Below, one piece after another: positions 1 to 5,346 of a stretch of DNA of 5,910 bases (position 1 is its first letter; every line of letters begins with the position of its first letter). Position numbers and translations under genes: made by a program. This stretch comes from a bacterium (GTDB taxonomy: Bacteria; Dependentiae; Babeliae; Babeliales; RVW-14), in assembly GCA_010027825.1 (NCBI GenBank), contig RGUK01000104.1, positions 1 to 5,910 on the forward strand, read 5' to 3'. Under the pieces are notes generated by a model. That model worked only from the letters and a program-made list of their open reading frames with translations, was not told the DNA's origin and ran no database searches.

Positions 1-726
1 TAGCACCAATCCAGTGGTTCTGCCATTTTCTATCTGCCCAGCTTCCATCTGCTGATACTCAAACTTTAGGCTTTCAAGGTTTACGCTAAAGTTGTTCTTA
101 TATTCCGAGTATTTAATTGAGAACTTATCACTAGGCTCTTGGATTTGCCCAAGCATAATCATCGATAAGGCTTTATAAATTACACACATCTCAAGCCTAT
201 CCGGTCTCGTTATCTTAGCCCACTCATACCCTTTAAGGCGAAGTGTAGCTTTAACCTCCTCCGTTGCTTGCGATATATACGCAGCCCTTTGAACATCCGA
301 TGAGTATGCGTCAATCTGCGGGAAGTATTTCCTCAAGTCCTCTTCATTAACCGAAACAACCTTGTCGTGTCCGACAATCCTCTCTAGTTGAAGTGGCTTA
401 ATAACCGTCTGTGTCTGCCCAGCGGTTTGAAGGATGAAGTTGAGGGCAATCCAATAGACCCTATTGGGTATATTGCTATCTGGATATGGGTCGTTGATAG
501 CTTGAATTGTGAAGCTCCATGCCTTCTTAGAGGCACTCCAGGTCCATGAGCTTACAGTCTGAAGACTCCCCGACCCAGATAGTGCATTGGCGCGAGAGGG
601 TGCAGACTCGTCAAATATATAAATTGCAGGGGTTTGCCCCTGAACTGCCGTTGGAACACTCGCCGTTTCGTTATCAAGAAGCGGATAAAACCAGTAGGTG
701 ATGTTCTGTCCAAACGGGTAGCCCAT
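1..726 (-). CDS. Probable neck protein: beta-rich domain fused to a head-tail connector-like helical domain (3'-truncated by window)
   Basis: I translated this by hand: from the ATG at 726-724 the frame stays open for 242 codons to base 1, so the C-terminus lies outside the window. Residues 1-115 are rich in aromatics, Thr, Ser and Gly and look like a beta-sandwich (ITYWFYPLLDNE near 9, AIYIFDE near 34, SWTWSASKKAWSFTIQAIND at 60-79). Residues 125-225 are helical and resemble gp6/SPP1 gp15-type connector subunits: EEDLRKYFPQIDAYSSD, a helix with YISQATEEVKATL, a TRPDRLEMCVIYKALSMIML helix, then a final amphipathic segment with YKNNFSVNLESLKFEY. Its start overlaps the stop of the preceding gene as TAATG, indicating translational coupling. 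The position downstream of the coat gene fits an adaptor binding the portal. The connector assignment is by resemblance only, and I do not recognise the N-terminal half as a named family. No signal peptide or membrane segment is seen. Confidence 0.72.
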   Translation of the reverse strand, partial: MGYPFGQNITYWFYPLLDNETASVPTAVQGQTPAIYIFDESAPSRANALSGSGSLQTVSSWTWSASKKAWSFTIQAINDPYPDSNIPNRVYWIALNFILQTAGQTQTVIKPLQLERIVGHDKVVSVNEEDLRKYFPQIDAYSSDVQRAAYISQATEEVKATLRLKGYEWAKITRPDRLEMCVIYKALSMIMLGQIQEPSDKFSIKYSEYKNNFSVNLESLKFEYQQMEAGQIENGRTTGLVL

Positions 727-914
727 TATATCTTGCCGTCCTTGCGGTCTCTTTCAGCGTTCTTGACCATATCCCTTCGGAATGAGTCGTGGCTTCGGTC
801 ACCCTCGCCGCGTTGCTGCGCGATGTTCCTGGCGGTCTGAGAAGCCTTCTCAATGCTATCTCTTACCTGCCTTTCGGTCATCTTATCCTTCTGTAAATCT
901 ACTTTGTATCGCAT
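726..914 (-). CDS. Small charged helical hypothetical protein
   Basis: This is a 62-residue, highly charged protein with many Arg, Lys, Asp and Glu residues, no Cys and no membrane segment. I do not recognise a named family. The core from residue 12 (MTERQVRDSIEK) to the ERDRKDG end resembles the C-terminal half of the protein encoded at 1227-1598, so the two may be paralogues. The ATG at 914 makes the gene overlap the preceding stop by 16 bases. An alternative ATG at 881, preceded by AGAAGGATAAG, would give 51 residues starting exactly where the similarity starts and would remove the overlap. The choice between them is unresolved. The stop overlaps the next start (TAATG). A structural or chaperone-like role in the neck region is only a guess from position. 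Confidence 0.6.
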   Translation of the reverse strand: MRYKVDLQKDKMTERQVRDSIEKASQTARNIAQQRGEGDRSHDSFRRDMVKNAERDRKDGKI

Positions 915-1234
915 GACTCTTCTAGCTCCCTATTCAATAACTCAGGATGCGCATAACAGCACACATCCTCTATATGCTTGGGCAATAAGCCCTTGGCGAT
1001 AATCTCTTCAATATGACCGCAAACAAATGGTCTTTCGATTCCATCCCTGCTTTTCCAGATCCCAACTTGAACCAACGGCTCCTCAAGTAGTGGGGATGAG
1101 TACCTAACACTATAAATACTACATGATCCATCAGCCGCCTGTTTGGGACATCTGACAGGTTCCTCGCCTGAAGGATATAGTATGCAGCACTTACCGCCAC
1201 ACACCTCCATGCAGTACCTATCCCTTTTATCCAT
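899..1234 (-). CDS. Cys-rich YkgJ-like putative metal-binding protein
   Basis: This is a 111-residue protein from the ATG at 1234, which overlaps the previous stop by eight bases (ATGGATAA) and follows a purine run AGAAGAAGG. A longer reading from ATG 1294 (131 residues) would overlap the upstream gene by 68 bases, with a very basic N-terminal extension that looks like out-of-frame translation, so I reject it. The protein has ten cysteines. An N-terminal cluster has C8, C12, C16 and C17 (CMEVCGGKCC), with C29 and C38 following and then C72-G-H74, C92-C93 with H96, and C108. Such clusters recall the YkgJ/CxxCxxCC family, annotated as zinc- or iron-chelating, although the spacing here is C-x3-C-x3-CC. 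The metal and the function are unknown. Its place between two small related genes in a phage neck operon is unusual. A host-interaction or regulatory protein is equally possible. Confidence 0.7.
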   Translation of the reverse strand: MDKRDRYCMEVCGGKCCILYPSGEEPVRCPKQAADGSCSIYSVRYSSPLLEEPLVQVGIWKSRDGIERPFVCGHIEEIIAKGLLPKHIEDVCCYAHPELLNRELEESCDTK

Positions 1235-1598
1235 CCTTCTTCTGGCGCTCTGATTTTTGAGCGATCTCAACCGCTTTGTTCCTAGCCTCCTCATGGCTTA
1301 CTTCGTGCCCACCATTCCGCATCTTTAAGACTTCTTTGGTAGTAGGAACCATGCGTTCTATGGCATCACGAGTACGTTGCTCTGGAGTCATTTGATTCCT
1401 CCAGCGCTGCACCTCAGCGTTAGACTCCCATTTTTCCTTTAGAGCCTCTCTACGTTCTTCCTTTGCCTGAGCATAGGATTCTTGAAGCGCCTTAAAAGCT
1501 GGGAGGTTTTCTACCGTGGTCATAATACCACTTCTGCGCCTTTCTGAGCGCGGAGGTGGTCTTGAGCCTAGTCTGTCTTTTTTAATAAAAACTGCCAT
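1227..1598 (-). CDS. Charged helical hypothetical protein
   Basis: This is a 123-residue hydrophilic protein. Residues 1-25 are basic (PPPRSERRRS) and probably disordered. Residues 34-67 form a long charged helix with EERREALKEKW, suited to a coiled coil. Residues 70-123 carry MTPEQRTRDAIER, then a Gly/His break, SHEEAR and an ERQKKDG end. The last part matches the pattern of the small protein at 726-914. The start at 1598 lies five bases after the stop of the preceding gene, and the nearest AAGGAG is 13 bases upstream of it, which is long. An internal ATG at 1523 (98 residues) is therefore possible. The protein overlaps the Cys-rich gene by eight bases, suggesting coupled translation. I do not recognise the family. 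A small neck or assembly-associated protein is inferred from position only. Confidence 0.62.
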   Translation of the reverse strand: MAVFIKKDRLGSRPPPRSERRRSGIMTTVENLPAFKALQESYAQAKEERREALKEKWESNAEVQRWRNQMTPEQRTRDAIERMVPTTKEVLKMRNGGHEVSHEEARNKAVEIAQKSERQKKDG

Positions 1599-1603
1599 GG
1601 TTC

Positions 1604-2101
1604 TTATTGTACTCCTTCTGGGCGCTTCTGTACTGACTGTTTAATTGCCAGCTTGTTCTGCTCCTCTACCAACTTTCGCTTGAGCGCATTGAGTTCGCTC
1701 TCGTAAGCTGCCTTCTGCTCATCCCAGCCAATCTCTGAAGCCATCTTGTTCTTTACGAACTTCTCAAGCGCATCCCATGGGTTAATGCCAGAGCCCTGTG
1801 AGTAATGCCTAGCTTTTGCCGCCCTTGAAGGGCTTTGATCGTTGAACTTAGGGAAGTTGCCATAGTCGAGGATGCGGAAGCCCTTTTGAAGATACATCTC
1901 AACATGGTGAAATATCTCAGGACGACTCTCAGCGTTAAGAGTCATAAGACCAGTGCCTTTGACTCTTTCACCATCATGCTTCAAGTGCCACTCTCTAGTT
2001 TCAAAGAGAATATAAGCATAAGTCGGGCGTTTCCACCCTGTAAGATACTGAATTGTCTCTTCTTTCGGCTGGACGATTGTCTTATAGACTTCCTTTTGCA
2101 T
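1604..2101 (-). CDS. Hypothetical phage protein with C-terminal coiled-coil tail
   Basis: This is a 165-residue protein I cannot assign to a family. Residues 1-90 look globular, with aromatic-rich beta-like strands (YAYILFETREWHLKHDGERV near 28-47, GFRILDYGNFPKF near 74-86). Residues 108-165 are mostly helical and charged (WDEQKAAYESELNALKRKLV), probably a coiled coil, ending in a basic tail. It is the first gene downstream of the intrinsic terminator behind the capsid gene. Only 18 bases separate the last base of the terminator's A/T run from its ATG, leaving little room for a separate promoter. Its expression therefore probably depends on read-through or on a promoter inside the terminator or capsid gene. 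The purine stretch GAGAGAGA just ahead of the ATG is a plausible ribosome-binding site. A neck or head-associated role is suggested only by location. Confidence 0.68.
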   Translation of the reverse strand: MQKEVYKTIVQPKEETIQYLTGWKRPTYAYILFETREWHLKHDGERVKGTGLMTLNAESRPEIFHHVEMYLQKGFRILDYGNFPKFNDQSPSRAAKARHYSQGSGINPWDALEKFVKNKMASEIGWDEQKAAYESELNALKRKLVEEQNKLAIKQSVQKRPEGVQ

Positions 2102-2119
2102 GTATCTCTCTCTGGCAAT

Positions 2120-2163
2120 AAAAAAGGGGCGGTAAGAAGTGTCATCACTCCCTACCGCCCCTT
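2120..2163 (-). terminator. Rho-independent terminator after the major capsid gene
   Basis: Bases 2124-2134 (AAGGGGCGGTA) pair perfectly with 2153-2163 (TACCGCCCCTT), giving an 11-bp GC-rich stem. A second inner stem of four base pairs (AGTG at 2138-2141 with CACT at 2146-2149) closes a four-base loop. Read on the minus strand, the stem is followed by six Us (complement of the A run 2120-2125), the classic intrinsic terminator layout. It begins 13 bases after the capsid stop codon. The plus-strand reading lacks a comparable U tract, so the signal is directional for the phage operon. Confidence 0.92.
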
Positions 2164-2176
2164 AACCTAACTTATA

Positions 2177-3049
2177 TTAGGTATCGCTCAAGAGCTTAAC
2201 TCCGCAAAGGTCGTTCCACTCAAGTACGTCGTAGAAGTAGTACGTTGCATACTCAGTGTAGAAGCCCTCAGCGCCCTTCTCCTTAACCCATGTAACAGGA
2301 GCTGGAGCAAAGAAGCCAGCAAATGCCCACATTGGGTGGAAGATAGCCTGAACCGTGTCGCCGCCAGAGGTCGCATGACCAGAGGTAGCGTGGAAATCAA
2401 TCGATCCAAGGAGCGATCCAACGTAGCAGTTAGCCTGTGGGGCTCCAGCAAGTACGTCAAGGTAGCTCTCGTTCGACCATACAGCAGCGCCGGACTGGAT
2501 GATTTCCTTCTTGATATTGTAGTGACCACGGTGCGAAAGAACTGCCTTGAGGGGCACTTCCTTATTTGGGCACTCAGAATTGAAGATGTTGAACTGTCCA
2601 AGCATTACATCGTCAATCGTAAGGATGCTTGCCGAAGTTACCGAAGTCGAAAGACCCGAGAACAACGAAAGGGCATCATTATCAACGAAGCGAGCGATAG
2701 CAGCGCCATGCTCTGCGGCAATACGGTCAGCGGTAATGCTTCCGAATTGTCCTTGCTCAACAGAAACTCCAGTTACAACAGCGCACTTAGCGATGGTAGC
2801 TGATACTGACGAATCAGTGAGCTCGCCATTCGCATCTGGTGCGAGAGCGGTAGCCTCTGCAAGCGATGCAGCAGTCAAAGACCCACGCTTGGTGAGCTTG
2901 GCTGTCATCGTTCCCGCAGGAAGACCCTCGGTGTGCATAACTGCCATCATGCAGTTAGCTTTTACAAGCGCAGGAGAAATCCCCGCTGCAAGTACATCGG
3001 TAACATTAACGCTGTTACCAAACTCGGTTATGTTTGAGACTGCGCCCAT
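2177..3049 (-). CDS. Probable major capsid (coat) protein
   Basis: This is a 290-residue protein with the composition typical of phage coat proteins: Ala/Ser/Thr/Gly-rich, few charges, and no signal peptide. The pattern fits an HK97-fold coat. An N-terminal arm (residues 1-45) is followed by a Thr/Ala-rich segment with KLTKRGSLTAASLAEATALA, a helix-rich middle (DRIAAEHGAAIARFVDNDALSLFSGLS) that looks like the spine helix, and a C-terminal beta-rich part ending in EYATYYFYDVLEWNDLCGVK, like a P-domain closing strand. Residues 220-229 hold a tandem HATSG repeat. An AAAGGA site seven bases ahead of ATG 3049 supports the start and high expression. It follows the scaffold and small-protein genes and is closed by a strong terminator, which is the usual coat-gene position. 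The family was assigned by context and composition, since I could not match a named coat family with certainty. Confidence 0.82.
   Translation of the reverse strand: MGAVSNITEFGNSVNVTDVLAAGISPALVKANCMMAVMHTEGLPAGTMTAKLTKRGSLTAASLAEATALAPDANGELTDSSVSATIAKCAVVTGVSVEQGQFGSITADRIAAEHGAAIARFVDNDALSLFSGLSTSVTSASILTIDDVMLGQFNIFNSECPNKEVPLKAVLSHRGHYNIKKEIIQSGAAVWSNESYLDVLAGAPQANCYVGSLLGSIDFHATSGHATSGGDTVQAIFHPMWAFAGFFAPAPVTWVKEKGAEGFYTEYATYYFYDVLEWNDLCGVKLLSDT
2363..2392 (-). repeat. Two tandem 15-bp units encoding HATSG-HATSG in the coat gene
   Basis: On the minus strand, CACGCTACCTCTGGT is followed directly by CATGCGACCTCTGGC. Twelve of 15 bases are identical, and all three differences are synonymous third-codon positions. 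The encoded pentapeptide repeat lies at coat residues 220-229, next to GGD, and is probably an exposed loop. Confidence 0.85.
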
Positions 3050-3056
3050 ACATTAT

Positions 3057-3062
3057 TCCTTT
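3057..3062 (-). promoter_or_regulatory. Shine-Dalgarno site of the capsid gene
   Basis: AAAGGA on the minus strand lies seven bases ahead of the ATG at 3049. It distinguishes this start from an out-of-frame ATG at 3053 that sits too close to the site. Confidence 0.75.
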
Positions 3063-3076
3063 GTTAAACTTAAAAA

Positions 3077-3322
3077 TTACGAAGCCTTTGTAAGAGCAGC
3101 TGTGAAAAAGTAACTTGTCCCATCACTTACCACGAGCCTTACAGTAGTATCAGCTCCATTGTCATCCTGAATGAAAACTTTGCCAACCTGAGAAGCCGCG
3201 CTGCCATAAGCAGCGACAAGTTCAGCAGCAGTTGGAGTTGCGCTTACATTCGAGGTATCGACTTTGGTAGCGACACCGTTGACAAACCTTACGCCGTCAA
3301 CGTCCTTAAATTGTGTTGCCAT
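3077..3322 (-). CDS. Small head decoration / head-fibre-like protein candidate
   Basis: This is an 81-residue protein between the scaffold and coat genes, the slot held by decoration proteins in lambda (gpD) and SPP1 (gp12). It starts with MATQFKDVDGVRFVNGV, has a short helix with TAAELVAAYGSAA near residues 31-43, and ends with beta strands: KVFIQDDNGADTTVRLVVSDG followed by SYFFTAALTKAS. The combination of a helical 'ELVAAYG' segment, a D-D-N-G turn and a 'V-V-S-D-G-T' plus aromatic strand resembles small phage proteins often annotated as head-fibre or structural. The start is well supported: AGGAAGGA lies eight bases before the ATG, and the gene begins 18 bases after the scaffold stop. It ends 27 bases before the coat start. 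The function is inferred from position and fold impression, not from catalytic residues. Confidence 0.68.
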   Translation of the reverse strand: MATQFKDVDGVRFVNGVATKVDTSNVSATPTAAELVAAYGSAASQVGKVFIQDDNGADTTVRLVVSDGTSYFFTAALTKAS

Positions 3323-3330
3323 ACTAAAAA

Positions 3331-3338
3331 TCCTTCCT
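3331..3338 (-). promoter_or_regulatory. Strong Shine-Dalgarno site of the small head-protein gene
   Basis: AGGAAGGA on the minus strand lies eight bases ahead of the ATG at 3322, in the short gap after the scaffold stop. It suggests efficient independent initiation, as expected for a protein needed in many copies. Confidence 0.75.
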
Positions 3339-3340
3339 AT

Positions 3341-4102
3341 TTACGCAGATATAGTTCTCAAAATCTTTTGAACCGCTGCGGGATCTTCCTTCTTCAATCT
3401 CTCTAAAACTTCCTTCGGATTTGGTAGTGCTTGAAGTTCAGCATAAGTTTGCGGAACTTTATTAGTCATACGCACTCCAGACTTGGTGCCAGGAGTAGCG
3501 TCTTTTACACCACTAACGCCAGATGCTTTAGCGAGACTCGGATACTTCTCCGCAAGATGCTCTCCATACTCTTTTAGAGTCATTGGGCGAGCGCCCTTGT
3601 AGAGGATGTCCCCGTTATCGTCTTTGACAACGATAGAACCATCTTCGTCTAAATCACAGGACTCTTCTACCTCTCTTTTTATCCACCTATGCGCGTCCTG
3701 ATTGAACATTCCTGAGATTTCAGACATCACTTTGTCCGTAACCGCCAAGGTCTTATTAACCTTGCCAAGAGCCTCAACCTGCTCTTTCAGGGTATTGCGC
3801 TCACCTTCAAGCTCAGAGCGAATCCGATCTAACTTCCGTTGGAACAGCTCCTCCATCTTCTGAGGATCTTTCTCAGCAGCCTCACGCTCTTTTTCCTCTA
3901 ACTTCTGCTTGAGGGTTCGATATTCATCAGGATCAATATCCTTATAAACCGATACAACGCGACTATATTCCTTGTCCTTACTAGCTAAGAGTCCTTGGAG
4001 CTTCTGGATCTTCTCTTGCAATCTACCTACATCATCCTGCCCACTCTGCACTTGCTGTGGTTCTGCGTTATTACCATTGTTGTTGTTTGTATCGTCGCTC
4101 AT
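3341..4102 (-). CDS. Scaffold-like capsid assembly protein
   Basis: This 253-residue, strongly charged protein sits just upstream of the small head protein and coat genes. Residues 1-24 are Asn/Gln-rich and disordered. Residues 25-125 form a long coiled coil (GRLQEKIQKLQGLL, LKQKLEEKEREAAEK, KLDRIRSELEGERNTLKEQV). Residues 133-190 form a compact segment with GMFNQDAHRWIKREVEESCD, then an acidic DEDGSIVVKDDNGD stretch and MTLKEYGEHLAEKYPSLAK, typical of phage proteins annotated as scaffold or minor head. The C-terminus is helical and charged (PKEVLERLKKEDPAAVQKIL), as expected for a coat-binding scaffold tail. No Ser-protease motif is evident, so I see no fused protease. The ATG overlaps the upstream stop as ATGA, indicating coupled translation. 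It should act inside the prohead and be released or lost on maturation. Confidence 0.75.
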   Translation of the reverse strand: MSDDTNNNNGNNAEPQQVQSGQDDVGRLQEKIQKLQGLLASKDKEYSRVVSVYKDIDPDEYRTLKQKLEEKEREAAEKDPQKMEELFQRKLDRIRSELEGERNTLKEQVEALGKVNKTLAVTDKVMSEISGMFNQDAHRWIKREVEESCDLDEDGSIVVKDDNGDILYKGARPMTLKEYGEHLAEKYPSLAKASGVSGVKDATPGTKSGVRMTNKVPQTYAELQALPNPKEVLERLKKEDPAAVQKILRTISA

Positions 4103-4566
4103 TTTGCGTCCCGTATTTTAGATGCAATAGTTCTTCGCTGAGGTTGTGAGAAGCCAAAGAACTCACGAGGTCTAAACTTAATCAAACCAAGTTGCCCCGT
4201 CTGATGCCCTGTGGCTTTTCTAGCTTGTTTAGCATCGACAAACGAAATGGTAGCGAGGAACTTAGACCCATCTCTTGTAATCTCGATGCTCATTCCATTG
4301 GGGTTTAACATATCGCCATCGAAAGTTAGATCAACGATAGCCACCTGCTTATCATTGGCTATACGCACGTCTCGCCAATCACGTCCTGGGTTCTTTCTTG
4401 AATAGGCGACAAACCGATTGCCGCCAACGTCCTTACCCCCCTTGGTTCTTTCGATCATCCTGCCGCGCTCGACTATGAGAGCGTCTTTTAATACTGGAGG
4501 AATCTTTTGTATGCGCTCTTCTACCGCCTTGGAAAAGACATCGAGATTGCTAAAAGTTATGTTCAT
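4099..4566 (-). CDS. Mu gpG-like virion morphogenesis / tail-completion-like protein
   Basis: This is a 155-residue protein. I chose ATG 4566, which overlaps the minor head gene stop as ATGA. A longer reading from 4629 would overlap that gene by 67 bases with unlikely sequence. The layout resembles gpG/virion-morphogenesis and tail-completion proteins: an N-terminal helix (residues 9-40, DVFSKAVEERIQKIPP), a GGNRFVAYS element at 48-56, VDLTFDGDML at 78-87 (the common L-T-x-x-G-x-M-L element), a beta region (ITRDGSKFLATISFV), HQTGQLG at 121-127, and RPREFFGFS at 132-140 (R-x-FFG motif) ahead of a terminal helix. Proteins of this kind act at the neck, joining the head to the tail. Here the gene lies between the minor head protein and scaffold rather than after the coat gene. 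It ends in an ATGA overlap with the scaffold gene. Confidence 0.7.
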   Translation of the reverse strand: MNITFSNLDVFSKAVEERIQKIPPVLKDALIVERGRMIERTKGGKDVGGNRFVAYSRKNPGRDWRDVRIANDKQVAIVDLTFDGDMLNPNGMSIEITRDGSKFLATISFVDAKQARKATGHQTGQLGLIKFRPREFFGFSQPQRRTIASKIRDAK

Positions 4567-5336
4567 TCCTCTACGACCCTTGGGTTCTCTACGGGTATCA
4601 GCTGATGCCGACACCCATAGCCTCCACAATATATATATGCTGGAAGCCCCTGCCCGTTATCCCAATTATACACTACTTCTAGCGGGAAGACTTTGTTGAC
4701 TCTTTGCGCGCAGAACGGGCGATTTCTAGCATCTCTAGGACCAGCGTATAAGACGTATTTACGCCTTTGCCCAAGTGCTCTAATTCGTTCAAACGATGAG
4801 CTTGCCGTCTTCAAGTCATTATCAAGCGCCTGAAATATACGAGTCGCAGGAACGTCCGTAAGATTAAAGTCGTTTGCAGTCCCCTCGGTCATAATCGAAT
4901 CGGCAAGCCCCTGACGCACCTCATTGGCATACGCCCTCGCCATGATCATGACATTCTGCTGCCTTGCGTTGGTAAAAATCGCAAGGCGCTTTTCAGCCTC
5001 CCTTGTAACATCTTCAGGCGGTCTCTGATTATTGTTGGCAAGCCGATAGACTCTATCCGATAGGCGCGACTGAAGGATGAACACATCCTCTAGGGCAAGC
5101 ACATGGTCCTGTATGTCCTCAGAATCCATGATGATTGACTCCATGCCACCAAGGAGTCTTATCACCTCAGATTGCCTAAGATTCCTATCTTCTGGGAGGC
5201 GTGATAGCTCCCTGAGAATTGCCGTCTGCATAAGAAGGCGAAGAGTGGCTATATACCCCTCAATCTCCCTATCCACGATATCGTTATTCTCGGCTATGAG
5301 CTCCGATATCTGGGCAATCTCTTCTTCTGTTAGCAT
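4563..5336 (-). CDS. Phage minor head protein, Mu gpF / SPP1 gp7-like
   Basis: This is a 257-residue protein. Residues 1-190 are mainly alpha-helical. The C-terminal domain carries the hallmark of the Mu gpF-like family: Y-A-G-P-R-D at 197-202, RPFC ending at C209, N-G-Q-G-L-P at 227-232 and the Y-C-G-G-Y-G-C-R-H motif with C237, C242 and H244. C209, C237, C242 and H244 could bind a metal, which is inference. Proteins of this family are present in few copies at or near the portal vertex; SPP1 gp7 binds the portal and affects DNA ejection. The gene directly follows the portal-like gene (13-base gap between stop and start triplets, with GGTGAGG before the ATG) and overlaps the next gene by ATGA. 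This is the best-supported family call in the window. It is the short version, without the extra C-terminal domains some homologues carry. Confidence 0.88.
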   Translation of the reverse strand: MLTEEEIAQISELIAENNDIVDREIEGYIATLRLLMQTAILRELSRLPEDRNLRQSEVIRLLGGMESIIMDSEDIQDHVLALEDVFILQSRLSDRVYRLANNNQRPPEDVTREAEKRLAIFTNARQQNVMIMARAYANEVRQGLADSIMTEGTANDFNLTDVPATRIFQALDNDLKTASSSFERIRALGQRRKYVLYAGPRDARNRPFCAQRVNKVFPLEVVYNWDNGQGLPAYIYCGGYGCRHQLIPVENPRVVEE

Positions 5337-5346
5337 CTAACCTCAC

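Noticed and set aside
634..840. A 68-codon plus-strand frame across the 726 gene junction
   Set aside because: It is antisense to two coupled minus-strand genes, with no recognisable motif or promoter.
1235..1294. N-terminal extension of the Cys-rich gene to ATG 1294
   Set aside because: It would overlap the upstream gene by 68 bases, the added residues are Arg/Lys/Leu-rich nonsense, and the start at 1234 has an AGAAGAAGG sequence ahead of it.
2188..2601. A 137-codon minus-strand frame within the coat gene in another frame
   Set aside because: It is Ser/Leu/Arg-rich out-of-frame translation fully nested in the coat gene.
2336..2803. A 155-codon plus-strand open frame inside the coat gene
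   Set aside because: It overlaps the coat gene and the frame above and has no ribosome-binding support; its composition is that of antisense translation.
3017..3053. Out-of-frame ATG at 3053 just before the coat start, encoding a leader of about 12 residues
   Set aside because: It is only a few bases from the Shine-Dalgarno site, too close for good initiation, and lies mostly inside the coat gene. It is probably chance.
2547..3113. A 188-codon plus-strand open frame antisense to the coat gene
   Set aside because: It lies opposite a well-supported coat gene, its translation has no recognisable motifs, and all other genes are on the minus strand. It is a shadow of the coat codons.
4567..4629. 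N-terminal extension of the gpG-like gene to ATG 4629
   Set aside because: It is buried in the conserved C-terminal motif of the minor head gene; the ATGA start at 4566 fits the operon pattern.
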